Shown here piece by piece: positions 16,889-28,559 of a stretch of 64,000 nt of DNA. Location: NCBI RefSeq assembly GCF_905220975.1, contig NZ_CAJNBK010000007.1:186001-250000 (forward strand). Direction: 5' to 3'. Both the position numbers and the translations under genes were made by a program. The stretch comes from Paraburkholderia haematera. Its GTDB lineage: Bacteria; Pseudomonadota; Gammaproteobacteria; Burkholderiales; Burkholderiaceae. Within the stretch, counting starts at the first letter, position 1; each line of letters begins with the position of its first letter. The notes under the pieces were generated by a model that made no database searches, was not told where the DNA came from, and saw nothing but the letters and a program-made list of their open reading frames with translations.

Positions 16889-17488
16889 TCACTGCCGGGA
16901 AGCGGATTGCGTCGCTACAGCGATATCCCGCGCCACGGACACGAGAGCCCGGCTGTGTGCGTTGACCAGCGCATCGTAGCCGGGCCCGCTTACGACCTCG
17001 TGTACAACCGTGCGTCCCGTAACAGGTTCTCCTCGCTTCGGCGGTCGCACTGACCAGATCGCCGCCAGCGTCACCGTACCGCTCGTGGATGAATCGAAGC
17101 TTTGTACGTCAACGGAAACCCGGCAGGCATTGTCGTCCACGCGTTGTGGATAGACGGATACGATCGAACCCGGGATGAACTGAGTGAGTTCTGCAGCCAG
17201 TACGCGTGGAATCTGACTCTTCAACGGATCGGCCCAGCGGGCGAATTCATTGATCGACACACGGTTCGCGTCGATCCTGGACACGATTTGTGGTCGATCG
17301 ACCAATTCCGGAACCGTAACCGGACCGATCGCAATCGCCATCGCCATGGCCATCGGCTTCATATCCGGCCGCAACTGCGCAACTTGCACAGCGCTCAACG
17401 TATAGAACTGCGAGGACGGCGACGTTGCACACCCAACAACAAGGCTTAGCAAGATCACTCCCAACGAAAACGACGAAAATCGGCTCAT
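16889..17488 (-). CDS. pqiC: PqiC-like outer-membrane lipoprotein
   Basis: 199 residues with a lipoprotein signal (LLSLVVGCATSP) and the PqiC/ABC-type auxiliary lipoprotein domain (FYTLSA, AIGPVTVPELVDRPQIV, WADPLKSQIPRVLAAEL). PqiC anchors the PqiB tunnel to the outer membrane in the MCE lipid transport route. Its ATG overlaps the pqiB stop by four bases (17485-17488). Third gene of the pqiABC operon. Confidence 0.9.
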   Translation of the reverse strand: MSRFSSFSLGVILLSLVVGCATSPSSQFYTLSAVQVAQLRPDMKPMAMAMAIAIGPVTVPELVDRPQIVSRIDANRVSINEFARWADPLKSQIPRVLAAELTQFIPGSIVSVYPQRVDDNACRVSVDVQSFDSSTSGTVTLAAIWSVRPPKRGEPVTGRTVVHEVVSGPGYDALVNAHSRALVSVARDIAVATQSASRQ

Positions 17489-19113
17489 GGCTTATCCTCG
17501 CTTTTGCCACGAATCAGCGCTTCCGGATGGCGTTGAAGATAGTCCGCCAGCGAGCGAACCGAGGCTGCGGCTCGCGATAGTTCTTGCATGGTTTCAGTCG
17601 TGCCTTGCTGCAATGGCGAGTCGCTTTGCATCGCGCGATTCGCTGAGTTTAGCGCCTCACGAGCGGCGGCCAGCGTAGCCTTTGCATCAGGTGCCAGATC
17701 CGTATTGATGGTGTTCAAAAGCGCATCCGCGTCAGTCATGGTCTTGCGGAGATCTTTGCTGATTCCCTCGAACGGAATGGCGTTCAGCTTCGCGACGAGA
17801 CTTGCGATAGCGTCTTGCAAACCCTGCAGGTTACCCGGCACCGTTGGCAATTGGGGAATCGGATTACTCCAGTTCACTGTCGCCTTCGGCGCTGCGGGGA
17901 AGAAATCGATCGCAATGTACAGTTGCCCCGTAAGCAGGCTCGCTGTCCTCAGTTGCGCTCGCAGCCCTTTCGATACCAGATAGTCCGCAAACGCCCTTCT
18001 TTCCGACTCCTTAGTGCCTATGCTGCCTTGCCAGTTCCCACGCGGGACCAGGCGTTCAGGAAAGATGTTGACCTCGACAGGGATGCTGAATTCCTTGCTG
18101 ACCGGATCGAAGTGCGCCGAAATCGCCGATACCTCACCAATGACTATTCCGCGGAAGTCGATGGGGGCGCCGACGGTCAAGCCACGCACCGAGTCGTTAA
18201 AGTTCAGCACGTATTTGTCGACGATCGCATCATGCCGCTTCATCGCATCGGCCCGATCGCCGAAAAGCTGAAACTGGCGCTTCGCGTCTGCTTCAGACGT
18301 ATTCGTTGTGTCGGGTGGGGTCTCGAACGCAAGACCGCCAATCAGAACGGAGACCAACGATTCGGTGTTGACCTTCACGCCGGTCGTGTCCAACGTCACA
18401 TCAACGCCGCTCGCTTGCCAGAAGCGCGTGTCGTTCGTGACGTACCTGTCGTACGGCGCGTTGATAAAAACGTGGACGGTCATGCCTGCGCCGTCGGGAT
18501 CGAGTGCGTAGGACACGATCTGGCCAACCTGAAGCCGGCGAAAGAATACGGGCGAACCGATATCGAGTGAGCCAATGTTGCCGCTCCTGAGCACGAACTC
18601 CCGCCCCGGCGCCCCTGAAGCGAGAACAGGCGGTGACTCGAGACCGACGAAATCGCGTCGCACTTTTTGCGACGTACCGATGTCCATTCCAATATGAGAG
18701 CCGGATATCAAGGTACTGATGCCCGATACGGTGCCTCCCGCAATGCGGGGTCGAACGACCCAGAAGCGGGTGTCGTCGACAAGCATGCTGGATGCGTTGC
18801 GAGACATTTCAGCGCTGGCTAGCACGGTTTTGTGATCGTCGGAAAGCGCGAGACTTTTGATCACGCCAATGTCGACATTCTTGAACTTGATCTTTGTCTT
18901 GCCGGCCTCGATACCCTCACCTGTGGCAAAACTGATGGTAATGGTCGGGCCTCTTTGCATGATCGACTGCGCCGCCAGTCCGCCGGCTATCAGCACGGCC
19001 ACAAGCGGCACGAGCCACACAAGCTGCATGTGCCATCTCGACTTTTTCTCGTGGACCGCCATTGGAAAACCCGCCGTCTCTTCGCTATCGCTCTGCCCTG
19101 ATGCGTTATTCAC
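17485..19113 (-). CDS. pqiB: PqiB, MCE-domain lipid transport protein
   Basis: About 542 residues. I prefer the GTG at 19113: GGAG lies seven bases upstream and the start overlaps the pqiA stop by eight bases; an ATG at 19131 is the longer alternative. One N-terminal membrane helix (LVWLVPLVAVLIAGGLAAQ) and three MlaD/MCE domains, each opening like GPTITISFATGEGIEAGKTKIKF or its variants, then a C-terminal helical region that forms the periplasm-spanning needle. Works with PqiA and PqiC in envelope lipid homeostasis. Confidence 0.92.
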   Translation of the reverse strand: MNNASGQSDSEETAGFPMAVHEKKSRWHMQLVWLVPLVAVLIAGGLAAQSIMQRGPTITISFATGEGIEAGKTKIKFKNVDIGVIKSLALSDDHKTVLASAEMSRNASSMLVDDTRFWVVRPRIAGGTVSGISTLISGSHIGMDIGTSQKVRRDFVGLESPPVLASGAPGREFVLRSGNIGSLDIGSPVFFRRLQVGQIVSYALDPDGAGMTVHVFINAPYDRYVTNDTRFWQASGVDVTLDTTGVKVNTESLVSVLIGGLAFETPPDTTNTSEADAKRQFQLFGDRADAMKRHDAIVDKYVLNFNDSVRGLTVGAPIDFRGIVIGEVSAISAHFDPVSKEFSIPVEVNIFPERLVPRGNWQGSIGTKESERRAFADYLVSKGLRAQLRTASLLTGQLYIAIDFFPAAPKATVNWSNPIPQLPTVPGNLQGLQDAIASLVAKLNAIPFEGISKDLRKTMTDADALLNTINTDLAPDAKATLAAAREALNSANRAMQSDSPLQQGTTETMQELSRAAASVRSLADYLQRHPEALIRGKSEDKP

Positions 19114-20374
19114 CGTCCAGCTCCACTGCATCCCATATGAGCCGTGGATCGAACGACAGTGCGGCGAACATGGTCAGCACGACTACCGAGCCGAACGCGA
19201 TCGCCCCGGGACCCGCATCGATCGTTGCAACCGAACCGAATTGCACGAGCGCCACCAGAATGGTGATGACATAGATATCGAGCATCGACCAACGGCCGAC
19301 GAGCTCCACCCACCGGTAGACACGTGTCCGCTTGCGCGGCATGAGAGACGAGCGCAACTGGGTACTCCAGGCGAGATAGGCTAGTGACAGGATTTTGAGC
19401 ATGGGCACCACGACGCTGGCGATGAAAACGATCGTGGCAAGCACCCACGATCCAGAGGTCCAAAGGAACACAACGCCGCTTAGAATCGTGTCGGATTGCG
19501 CGCTAAATAAGGTGCTGGTGACCATGACTGGCAGGAGAACCGCCGGGATATAGAGAACCATCGCGGCCAGCAGGAATGCCCAGGTGCGTGCGAGACTATT
19601 GGGCTTGCGCCGATGCAGCACTGCGCTGCAACGCGGACAAATCCCGCCATGAACATGGCTTGGCGGTTTTGACAGCAAGCCGCAATCGTGGCAAACGAAT
19701 AGACCGGCGCGTGCGGCGGTAACCACATTGGCGCCTGCCTTTAACACGTGTGAAGCGACGTCGCCGCCTGGCGCGCTTTCAATGCGCGCCCATATATCAC
19801 GCGGATTGAACGAAACAGCCGCTGCCGCGAGCAGCACCATCACCGCGCCGAATGCCCAGATCGCGACGCCGGGAACGACACTCGCGAAGTGCTGGAGTTT
19901 GACGAGCGCGACCAGCATGGCAAGCATGAGCACTTCGATCATTCCCCAAGGCGCGACATGCCTTAGTACACGCAGAACGATCTCGGGACGTTGCGGCACA
20001 CCGCCGATATGCAGCGGCAAGAGCAGATAGATCACCGCCGCTATGTTCAGTGCCGGCATCAGAACCGTCGTCACCAGAACCAGACCTGCAATCGGCCACA
20101 TACCATCGGCATACAGCGAAGAAATCGCCCCAAAAAGCGTGCTTTCGACGAGCGCGCCCTTCACCCAAAGTCCGACAATCGGAAAACAGTTGGCAATCGC
20201 GAACAGGATCCCGGCAGCCAGCGTGAACGCCAGGGCACGATCGTAGGTGGCCGGCAGATTTCTGTAGAGGGCCGCACCGCACCGCTGACAGCGCGCGGTG
20301 CCACGCTCGAATAGCGGCGCCTTCCACTGGAGCAGATCACATTCGTGACACGCGATTAATTTGGCTTCGTTCAT
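19106..20374 (-). CDS. pqiA: PqiA, inner-membrane paraquat-inducible protein
   Basis: 422 residues from the ATG at 20374 (an ATG at 20383 is possible). Two repeats, each with a zinc-ribbon-like pair of CxxC motifs (CHECDLL...CQRCGAAL near the N-terminus and CHDCGLL...CPRCSAVL near 240) followed by four membrane helices. This is the PqiA architecture: an inner-membrane partner of the MCE protein PqiB. First gene of pqiABC. The family is often stress induced; no SoxR-type site was recognised here. Confidence 0.92.
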   Translation of the reverse strand: MNEAKLIACHECDLLQWKAPLFERGTARCQRCGAALYRNLPATYDRALAFTLAAGILFAIANCFPIVGLWVKGALVESTLFGAISSLYADGMWPIAGLVLVTTVLMPALNIAAVIYLLLPLHIGGVPQRPEIVLRVLRHVAPWGMIEVLMLAMLVALVKLQHFASVVPGVAIWAFGAVMVLLAAAAVSFNPRDIWARIESAPGGDVASHVLKAGANVVTAARAGLFVCHDCGLLSKPPSHVHGGICPRCSAVLHRRKPNSLARTWAFLLAAMVLYIPAVLLPVMVTSTLFSAQSDTILSGVVFLWTSGSWVLATIVFIASVVVPMLKILSLAYLAWSTQLRSSLMPRKRTRVYRWVELVGRWSMLDIYVITILVALVQFGSVATIDAGPGAIAFGSVVVLTMFAALSFDPRLIWDAVELDGE

Positions 20375-20630
20375 GTTCTGCATCCACTTGCGGGCGCATA
20401 CCCCCGCACAATCCACATCCAGACTTGACGACTCAAGTGAGGCGCCAGCGTAACACTGCAATTCCAGGATGTAAACCGCCCAGACGGTTTGTTTTTAGGC
20501 CGGACTTTTGAATCAAATTCGGCCACCGGCTTGCTCACCGCTACATCGCGGTTCCTTGCCGGCCGCTCAGGCCTTGATCCATTCGACTTATGCGGCTGTC
20601 AGCTCGTGCAAGGCGCGACAGCCGCGCAAG

Positions 20631-21227
20631 TCAGCCCGCGGACTGCCTGCTGCGTTTTGGCGGCACCGTCTGACCCTGCCAGCGCTCTTCATCGAGGAGA
20701 CGATCGAACAGCCTGTTGCGAGCCGAATTGCTCACTGGCGACAAGCCCAGCAGAAAGTGAAACGCGAGGCCGCTGGCAGCAAAGTATCGCAACAGCGACA
20801 AATCCAGGTCGGTCGCTTCGTCTTGCAGCGCCTTCATTTTCGCCGCGTCAGTCGGCTTCATGTCGTCAAGCAAGGCCGGGCTCTCGATAATCGCCGCGAG
20901 AATGGCGCGTGCCACCGAATGCGGCTGATTGACGGATTCCCGATAAATCGCGATCTGGGCTGCCAGGTTCGGTTCGGCCTTCGACGCCCCTTCCTTCGCC
21001 ATATAGTCGCGCCCTATCTGCTCGAACTGCTGCCGCTGAAAGTCCAGCAGCGCGGACAGCACGCCGTGTTTGGTGCGGAACTGATGCAGCAGTCCGCCCT
21101 TGCTGATGCCGCTTTCGCGCGCTAACGAATCGAACGTCAGTCCACCGACACCGTCCCGGGTGAGGATGGTGAAAGCGGCTTCAATCGCCCTTCTGCGGGA
21201 AATCTCCGAACGGGTCTGGTTATCCAT
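20631..21227 (-). CDS. TetR-family regulator
   Basis: 198 residues from the ATG at 21227; the upstream extension of the frame crosses a tandem repeat and is unlikely. N-terminal helix-turn-helix (RRAIEAAFTILTRDGVGGLTFDSLARESGISKGGLLHQFRTK, residues ~12-52) and a mostly helical ligand domain. Divergent from the DUF3313 lipoprotein gene, which may be its target. Confidence 0.88.
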   Translation of the reverse strand: MDNQTRSEISRRRAIEAAFTILTRDGVGGLTFDSLARESGISKGGLLHQFRTKHGVLSALLDFQRQQFEQIGRDYMAKEGASKAEPNLAAQIAIYRESVNQPHSVARAILAAIIESPALLDDMKPTDAAKMKALQDEATDLDLSLLRYFAASGLAFHFLLGLSPVSNSARNRLFDRLLDEERWQGQTVPPKRSRQSAG

Positions 21228-21364
21228 GATCGATATTGATGAAATCGCGATGATTGCGGCGCTGGCCCGACAACTGCGGCGCGGCAAAGGTGTTTGGCAA
21301 GTAATACGATGAATGCGATGCGGTGAATCAGAGTCCGCGAGCAGACTCGCAAACCGTCGGCGCA

Positions 21365-21412
21365 AGCGGGCTCAAAAGCGGGCTTGAAAGCAGGCTTGAA
21401 AGCGGGCTCGCG
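21365..21412. repeat. Four tandem 12-bp repeats
   Basis: Consensus AGCGGGCTTGAA in four head-to-tail copies with small differences (CTCAAA, CTCGCG), in the region between the TetR gene and the divergent lipoprotein gene. Confidence 0.8.
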
Positions 21413-21569
21413 CTGAGGGTTGGAATTGTACCGTGACAGGCACGTCATAAAAACAACCCGGATAGACGGTTTACAAAAAATAACGACGATGCTACTGTTC
21501 GGCCTCATCGGTCCCGCCCTGGACAGGACGCTCTCCCTACACGCTGATTTACCCTTCAAGGAACACAAA

Positions 21570-22232
21570 ATGCTGAAGAAAAACCTCGCCCCGCTGCTAT
21601 TCACCGCCGCGGCGGTGCTGACTTTGACCGCGTGCGCGGGGGTGCAGCCGGTCGCCTACAAGGGCATCTCCTCTTCGCCGCAGTTGACGCAGAACCGCGG
21701 TGACGATTCAGGCAAGGTGCCCTATCAATACGCTGCGCCTGTGGTCTGGTCGCGATACACGCAGGTCCTGCTGGATCCGGTCGTCGTGTATCAGGGCACC
21801 GACAACCAGTTCGGCGACATGAAGAGCGCCGACCGTGCCGCGCTTGCCGATTACATGGGAAAGACGTTTTCGGAAAAACTGGGGGCACGCTTCCATGCTG
21901 CGCAGCAAACCGGCCCTAACACCCTGCGGGTCAAGCTGACCCTGACGGGCGCCGAAAAGACAACGATGCTCGTCGGTCAAGTCATGCATTTCGACCTTGC
22001 GGGCAATCTCTACAACGGCGTGCAGTCGATCCGCGGCGGCCAGGGCGCATTCAGCGGCTCGGTTTCCTACGCCGTGGAAATCTACGACGGTGCCAGTGGC
22101 CAACTGCTGAAGGCCTACGTGTCGAAGCAGTATCCGAATGCGATGAACCTTCCGGCAGCCTTCGGTTCACTGAGTGCGGCGAAAACCGGCCTCGACAAGG
22201 GCGCGGACGCATTGGTCGCGCAACTTCATTGA
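21570..22232 (+). CDS. DUF3313 lipoprotein
   Basis: 220 residues from the ATG at 21570 with AAGGA eight bases upstream. Lipoprotein signal (VLTLTACAGVQPV), then the DUF3313 domain: YKGISSSPQLTQN, VWSRYTQVLLDPVVVYQG, and FSGSVSYAVEIYDGASGQLL. The family is an uncharacterised outer-membrane-associated lipoprotein group. Divergent from the TetR gene and closed by a terminator at 22305. Confidence 0.88.
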   Translation: MLKKNLAPLLFTAAAVLTLTACAGVQPVAYKGISSSPQLTQNRGDDSGKVPYQYAAPVVWSRYTQVLLDPVVVYQGTDNQFGDMKSADRAALADYMGKTFSEKLGARFHAAQQTGPNTLRVKLTLTGAEKTTMLVGQVMHFDLAGNLYNGVQSIRGGQGAFSGSVSYAVEIYDGASGQLLKAYVSKQYPNAMNLPAAFGSLSAAKTGLDKGADALVAQLH

Positions 22233-22304
22233 CGGGTTCCAGACTCGCGCAATCGCGCGGACTGGCGCTTTGCCCGGTGCGGCGCGCTTGCGCCGGTTGA
22301 ATCA

Positions 22305-22347
22305 CCGGAACTCGCCGTGGAGGGAAAGCGGCTGTTCCGGATTTTTT
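22305..22347 (+). terminator. Rho-independent terminator of the DUF3313 gene
   Basis: Outer stem CCGGAAC/GTTCCGG with an inner GCCG/CGGC pairing, followed by ATTTTTT. It starts 73 bases after the lipoprotein stop codon. Confidence 0.75.
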
Positions 22348-22359
22348 CAGGGTTTGCGC

Positions 22360-22581
22360 ATGCGCGCATTGGCCGACTTCGTTGTTTCACTCGCGCCGCC
22401 GCCTTTGATGGTCGCCATCGTGTTCGCGCTCGCGTATCTGCTGGTGGGCATTCCAGTTCAATTCCGGCGCGGCCCAGGCGCGCGAGACGCGTTCGGTACG
22501 CTGGCAGGCCTCTTCGCTGCCCTCGTCTACATAACGCTCGTCGTGGGTTTCCATCCGGGTATTCACATGACCCCGCGATAG
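22360..22581 (+). CDS. Small two-helix membrane protein (tentative)
   Basis: 73 residues from the ATG at 22360, with a CAGGG eight bases before it. Two hydrophobic helices (PPLMVAIVFALAYLLVGIP and LAGLFAALVYITLVVGF) joined by a short basic loop (QFRRGPGARD). It begins just after a terminator, so it would need its own promoter. No family recognised. Confidence 0.45.
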   Translation: MRALADFVVSLAPPPLMVAIVFALAYLLVGIPVQFRRGPGARDAFGTLAGLFAALVYITLVVGFHPGIHMTPR

Positions 22582-22951
22582 TCCCGCAGGTTTTTGCAGA
22601 AGGTACGGACAACTATGCGCCCGCGGCATCAGCGAATCCAGTTCACACAGGTCCGGATCAGGCCGCTTCGCCCGCGCGGGCTGGAGTACGAAATCATGGC
22701 GCGTTCGGGTTTCATCCGCGGTGGCGTCACGCGCTGGATAGCGTGCATGCTGCGCTATCTGGGTACGCACTACCGATATGTTTGCCGGATAGCGAAGAGC
22801 GTATCCGATGTGGTTCGCGGAAGACTGTAAATACGACTTCGCCCGCAGCCGTATGGCTTGTTCCTCTTGCCACAGGCTGCGGGGAATCGGCTTCAGTTTC
22901 CGGCACTATCAAGCCGCGAGCGCGGCAAGATTCGCCCCAGAAAAAGCGGAG
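22582..22951. other. Intergenic region, nothing recognised
   Basis: About 370 bases between the small membrane gene and the katG terminator. Open frames exist but none has a convincing composition or ribosome site. Confidence 0.45.
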
Positions 22952-22985
22952 AAAAGTCCCGCCAGAGCGACCGCCATGGCGGGAC
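22942..22985 (-). terminator. katG terminator
   Basis: Arms GTCCCGCCA and TGGCGGGAC (22956-22964, 22977-22985) with a 12-base loop; on the minus strand followed by TTTTCTCCGC and a second T-rich run. It lies 12 bases past the katG stop. Confidence 0.8.
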
Positions 22986-22996
22986 CCCGCGCCCGC

Positions 22997-25243
<2,247 letters not shown>

Positions 25244-25534
25244 TTATCTCCTTGAGAGGACGTACCCACTACATGTTCTGCTACGGCGTCAGAATTCTAT
25301 GCTGCATCGACCGATCCGCGCAGGCAGGGTGTCCGGAAATCACCGTGGGCGCGTTGGCGCACCCTTGTCGATTATCCGACGCGCATGCTCGTCGTCCAAT
25401 GACGGGTGTCCTGGCGTGCGTTGGGCGAGACGGCTCGCGTCGGCAGCGTACTGCAACTCAAAATATAGGTGCCACTGGCCAGCAATTGAATGCGAATGTT
25501 GCAATGCCGTCGATAGGTCGCGACTATGGCCGCG

Positions 25535-26401
25535 TCAGTCGTACGCCAGAGCCCACTGGGTTCCACGCAACCAGCATCGGTCGTCGGGCAGATCTGCGGC
25601 GCGGTACAAGCGCGTCACGGCGCGCCAGCCGCCCTTTTGAAAGGCGGCGTCGAGCGCGGCTTCCGACGCGCGATCGCGCCCTCCTTCACACGGGTAGAGG
25701 CCGACCGCGGAAATCCAGGCGGCGAAATAGTCATCGCCTTGGCGTTCAATTCGAAATACCGCGCCGTAGTGGGAAATCAGTGTGGCGCCATCTGGAGACC
25801 ATGTCCTCTCCGACGTGAGGGGGAGAATCAGCCTGCCTCGGTCGTTCAAGCGATCGAGCCAGATATCGGCGGGATGGGTGACGCCCGCGTTGACGTAGAT
25901 GACGTCAGCCGGATCAAAGGACATCGAGAACCCGTCGCCCTGAAAAACCTGAACGTTGCTCGCATGTGAGAAGTTCGCCGCCGCGCGCCGGGCCAAGCCG
26001 GTATCGAACTCGATGGCGGTGACTCTGCCGGCGGGGCCGGCTAGACGGGCCATGATGGCCGTGTAATAACCGACACCCGCGCCGATATGAACCACGTGCT
26101 CACCGGCTCGAATATCGGCGCTTGCGAGAAGCGGCACATGGTAGGACGGCATGCCGTTGTTCAGGCCGCGTTCCGGAATGATGCCGATCAGAATATCGGC
26201 ATAGAGATGGACGGGATCGTCGTCAGGCGTGGGGATGTAGCCGATGGAACGCAAGATTGGCCACGGCCCGGGACCAAGATAGCGTTCCCGTTCGACCGTA
26301 GCGAAGGCCGCCTCAATGCCCGGATTTGCAATGCCGGCTGCAGCCATGAGCCGCCGGGCAAACGCCCGGCGGACGATGGCAAGCTCGTACTGACGATCCA
26401 T
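25535..26401 (-). CDS. PCMT-like protein methyltransferase
   Basis: 288 residues from the ATG at 26401 (an ATG at 26434 is possible). The SAM-binding core of the protein-L-isoaspartate methyltransferase group is visible: SYHVPLLASADIRAGEHVV, VVHIGAGVGYYTAIMARLAG and GRVTAIEFD. It is longer than bacterial Pcm (about 210 residues), with extra ~90 residues at the C-terminus, so the substrate may differ. It lies 47 bases from the DipZ-like gene stop on the same strand and may be cotranscribed. Confidence 0.75.
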   Translation of the reverse strand: MDRQYELAIVRRAFARRLMAAAGIANPGIEAAFATVERERYLGPGPWPILRSIGYIPTPDDDPVHLYADILIGIIPERGLNNGMPSYHVPLLASADIRAGEHVVHIGAGVGYYTAIMARLAGPAGRVTAIEFDTGLARRAAANFSHASNVQVFQGDGFSMSFDPADVIYVNAGVTHPADIWLDRLNDRGRLILPLTSERTWSPDGATLISHYGAVFRIERQGDDYFAAWISAVGLYPCEGGRDRASEAALDAAFQKGGWRAVTRLYRAADLPDDRCWLRGTQWALAYD

Positions 26402-26448
26402 GTCGAGACCTGTGGGTTTGGCGTGATGAATCACGCCGCCCGTTCAGA

Positions 26449-28317
26449 TTAGCCGAAAGTGAATGCATACGCTTGCACACCTGGGTCCAGAAATTCAATC
26501 GAGAACGTGTGATCCGCGACATCGCCGGATTGCCGCACGAGCTGGTAAAGGCGCTGTTCGGTGACCGTGCCGGTCCCATCCGCAGTGACGTCCGTGCCAT
26601 GCGCCGCGCCCGGTGCGGCGCCATCCACGCTCACGCGGAAGCGAACGGGTTTGCCGTCCTTGTCCGGACCGAGCACCAGATGCAGATCGCGTGCATGGAA
26701 GCGATAGACGATGCGCCCGGATGCCGCCGTGAGCGTCGCGTGTTCGGCACCCACCGTCCACGCGCCGGCCAGCCCCCAATCGTTGACGGCGAGCTGCGAC
26801 GGCGCCGCATAGGTGTGAACCTTGTCCTGCGCTTCACCGCCGGGCGACGCGAAATTCTCGGCACGGTCGTATCCGATATACGTTTCCGGCGATTGCATGT
26901 CGGCGTTGTCGGCCGCGGCCTCTACGCCTTGCGCGCCCGCACCGCCAAGGCCCACTGCAACCTTCGAGACGTTCGTATGCCCAGCCTCGATCAGCAGCGC
27001 CTGAATCACTTTTTCCGATTCCGCATAGTCGCCTTCGCCAAAATGGTGATAGCGAATCTGACCTTTACCGTCGACGAAATAATGGGCCGGCCAGTACTGA
27101 TTGTTCAGCGCCCGCCAGATCGCATAGTTGTTGTCGATCGCGACGGGATAGTCGACGCCGAGATCGTGGACGGCCTTCTTCACGTTGTCGACATTGCGTT
27201 CGAACGCGAATTCCGGTGCATGCACGCCGATGACGACGAGCCCCTGGTCTTTGTATTTCTGCGCCCACGCCTTCACGTACGGCAGCGAACGCAGGCAGTT
27301 GATGCACGAATACGTCCAGAAATCGACCAGCACGACTTTGCCGCGCAGGTCCTGAACCGTCAGCGGCGGTGAATTCAGCCATTGAACAGCGCCGTTCAGG
27401 GTAGGCAGCACGCCTTCGACGGGCAGCGCAGCCGCGCCGCCCGGCACGCTTTGCGCGGCAGTATGCATCATGGCGCCGGCGTTGCTGGCATCGGCGGCGG
27501 AATTGGTGGTCGTCACGGCATCGTTGTTACCCGAGGCATTGGCCGGCGCATCGACCTTGCCACCTGCCGCCCCCGGATTGGCCGGCGTCGCACCGGGCGA
27601 AAGCGTGTCGACCAGTTTCTGTTCGATCCCGCCGGTGGCGATAGTCGATACACGCGCCAGTACACCGGTGTCGAGCCCGAGCGAAATCGCCACCACGCCG
27701 CCCAACATGGCCACGCCGATCCCGCGGCGGATCCATTCGCCCGCGCCCAGTGAGCGCTTCATCGCCGTGAACACCCGGCCGCCGATCAGCAGCGCCACCG
27801 CGAGCGACGTCGCGGCGCCGGCCGCATAGGCAACCAGCAACAGCGTGGTGCCGACGCTTGCGCCCCGCAATGCCGCGCCCGTCAGCACGAGGCCGAGAAT
27901 CGGACCGGCGCACGGCGCCCACAGCAAGCCGGTCGCAATGCCCAGCAGAAAGGACGATCCCGCGCGCACCTGCTGACCGTCGGCCTGCGCGAAATTCGAC
28001 AGACGATTGCCGGCGCTCACCAGGGGGCGCATCAGATGATCCGCGAAGCGCGGAAACAGCAGCGTCAGTCCGAAGACGGCGAGCAACGCGATCGCGAGCC
28101 AGCGGCCATACTGGTTAGCCTGCGTGACCCAGCCGCCGCCCACGGCGGCAAGGGTCGCGACGATGGCGAACGTCAACGCCATGCCGGCGAGCAATGGCAG
28201 CCCGCTGCGTACGAATGGCTGATCGGCGCGCGCGAAGACAAAAGGCAGCACCGGCAGGATGCAGGGACTGAGGATCGTCAGGGCGCCGCCAAGATAGGCG
28301 AGAACGATGAGTAACAT
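26449..28317 (-). CDS. DipZ-like CcdA-thioredoxin fusion protein
   Basis: 622 residues from the ATG at 28317. Residues 1-~235 are a CcdA/DsbD-type membrane domain with SPCILPVLPFVFARA and the second cysteine in LLWAPCAGPIL; then a Ala/Asn-rich linker; ~300-440 a TlpA/thioredoxin domain with the CxxC in WTYSCINCLRS; and a C-terminal carbohydrate-binding-like domain (~470-620). Such proteins pass electrons from cytoplasmic thioredoxin to the periplasm. The two-component system at 28560 is divergent and may control it. Confidence 0.88.
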   Translation of the reverse strand: MLLIVLAYLGGALTILSPCILPVLPFVFARADQPFVRSGLPLLAGMALTFAIVATLAAVGGGWVTQANQYGRWLAIALLAVFGLTLLFPRFADHLMRPLVSAGNRLSNFAQADGQQVRAGSSFLLGIATGLLWAPCAGPILGLVLTGAALRGASVGTTLLLVAYAAGAATSLAVALLIGGRVFTAMKRSLGAGEWIRRGIGVAMLGGVVAISLGLDTGVLARVSTIATGGIEQKLVDTLSPGATPANPGAAGGKVDAPANASGNNDAVTTTNSAADASNAGAMMHTAAQSVPGGAAALPVEGVLPTLNGAVQWLNSPPLTVQDLRGKVVLVDFWTYSCINCLRSLPYVKAWAQKYKDQGLVVIGVHAPEFAFERNVDNVKKAVHDLGVDYPVAIDNNYAIWRALNNQYWPAHYFVDGKGQIRYHHFGEGDYAESEKVIQALLIEAGHTNVSKVAVGLGGAGAQGVEAAADNADMQSPETYIGYDRAENFASPGGEAQDKVHTYAAPSQLAVNDWGLAGAWTVGAEHATLTAASGRIVYRFHARDLHLVLGPDKDGKPVRFRVSVDGAAPGAAHGTDVTADGTGTVTEQRLYQLVRQSGDVADHTFSIEFLDPGVQAYAFTFG

Positions 28318-28559
28318 GTCGATTCCAGGCGTTGTTGTCAGTCGGTTAGGGTAGGTACGCGGTTGAATACGGTGCGATTCCGCGGAAAGTGCCCACATCC
28401 TAGGTCGCCCGGGATGTCGAAGTCCTCACGAAAAGTTAAATTAAATGTGATAACTCGCCGCCCGGAAATTTTGCACAATGGCGCAACGGCCCGCTTTTTG
28501 CGGGCGCCCTTCTTTCCATTGTTCTGAACCACGCCCAGACTCTCTGGCCAAAGCCCTCC

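Noticed and set aside
20631..21365. TetR gene starting at 21365
   Set aside because: The first 46 residues are low-complexity and arise partly from the tandem repeat; the ATG at 21227 fits the family.
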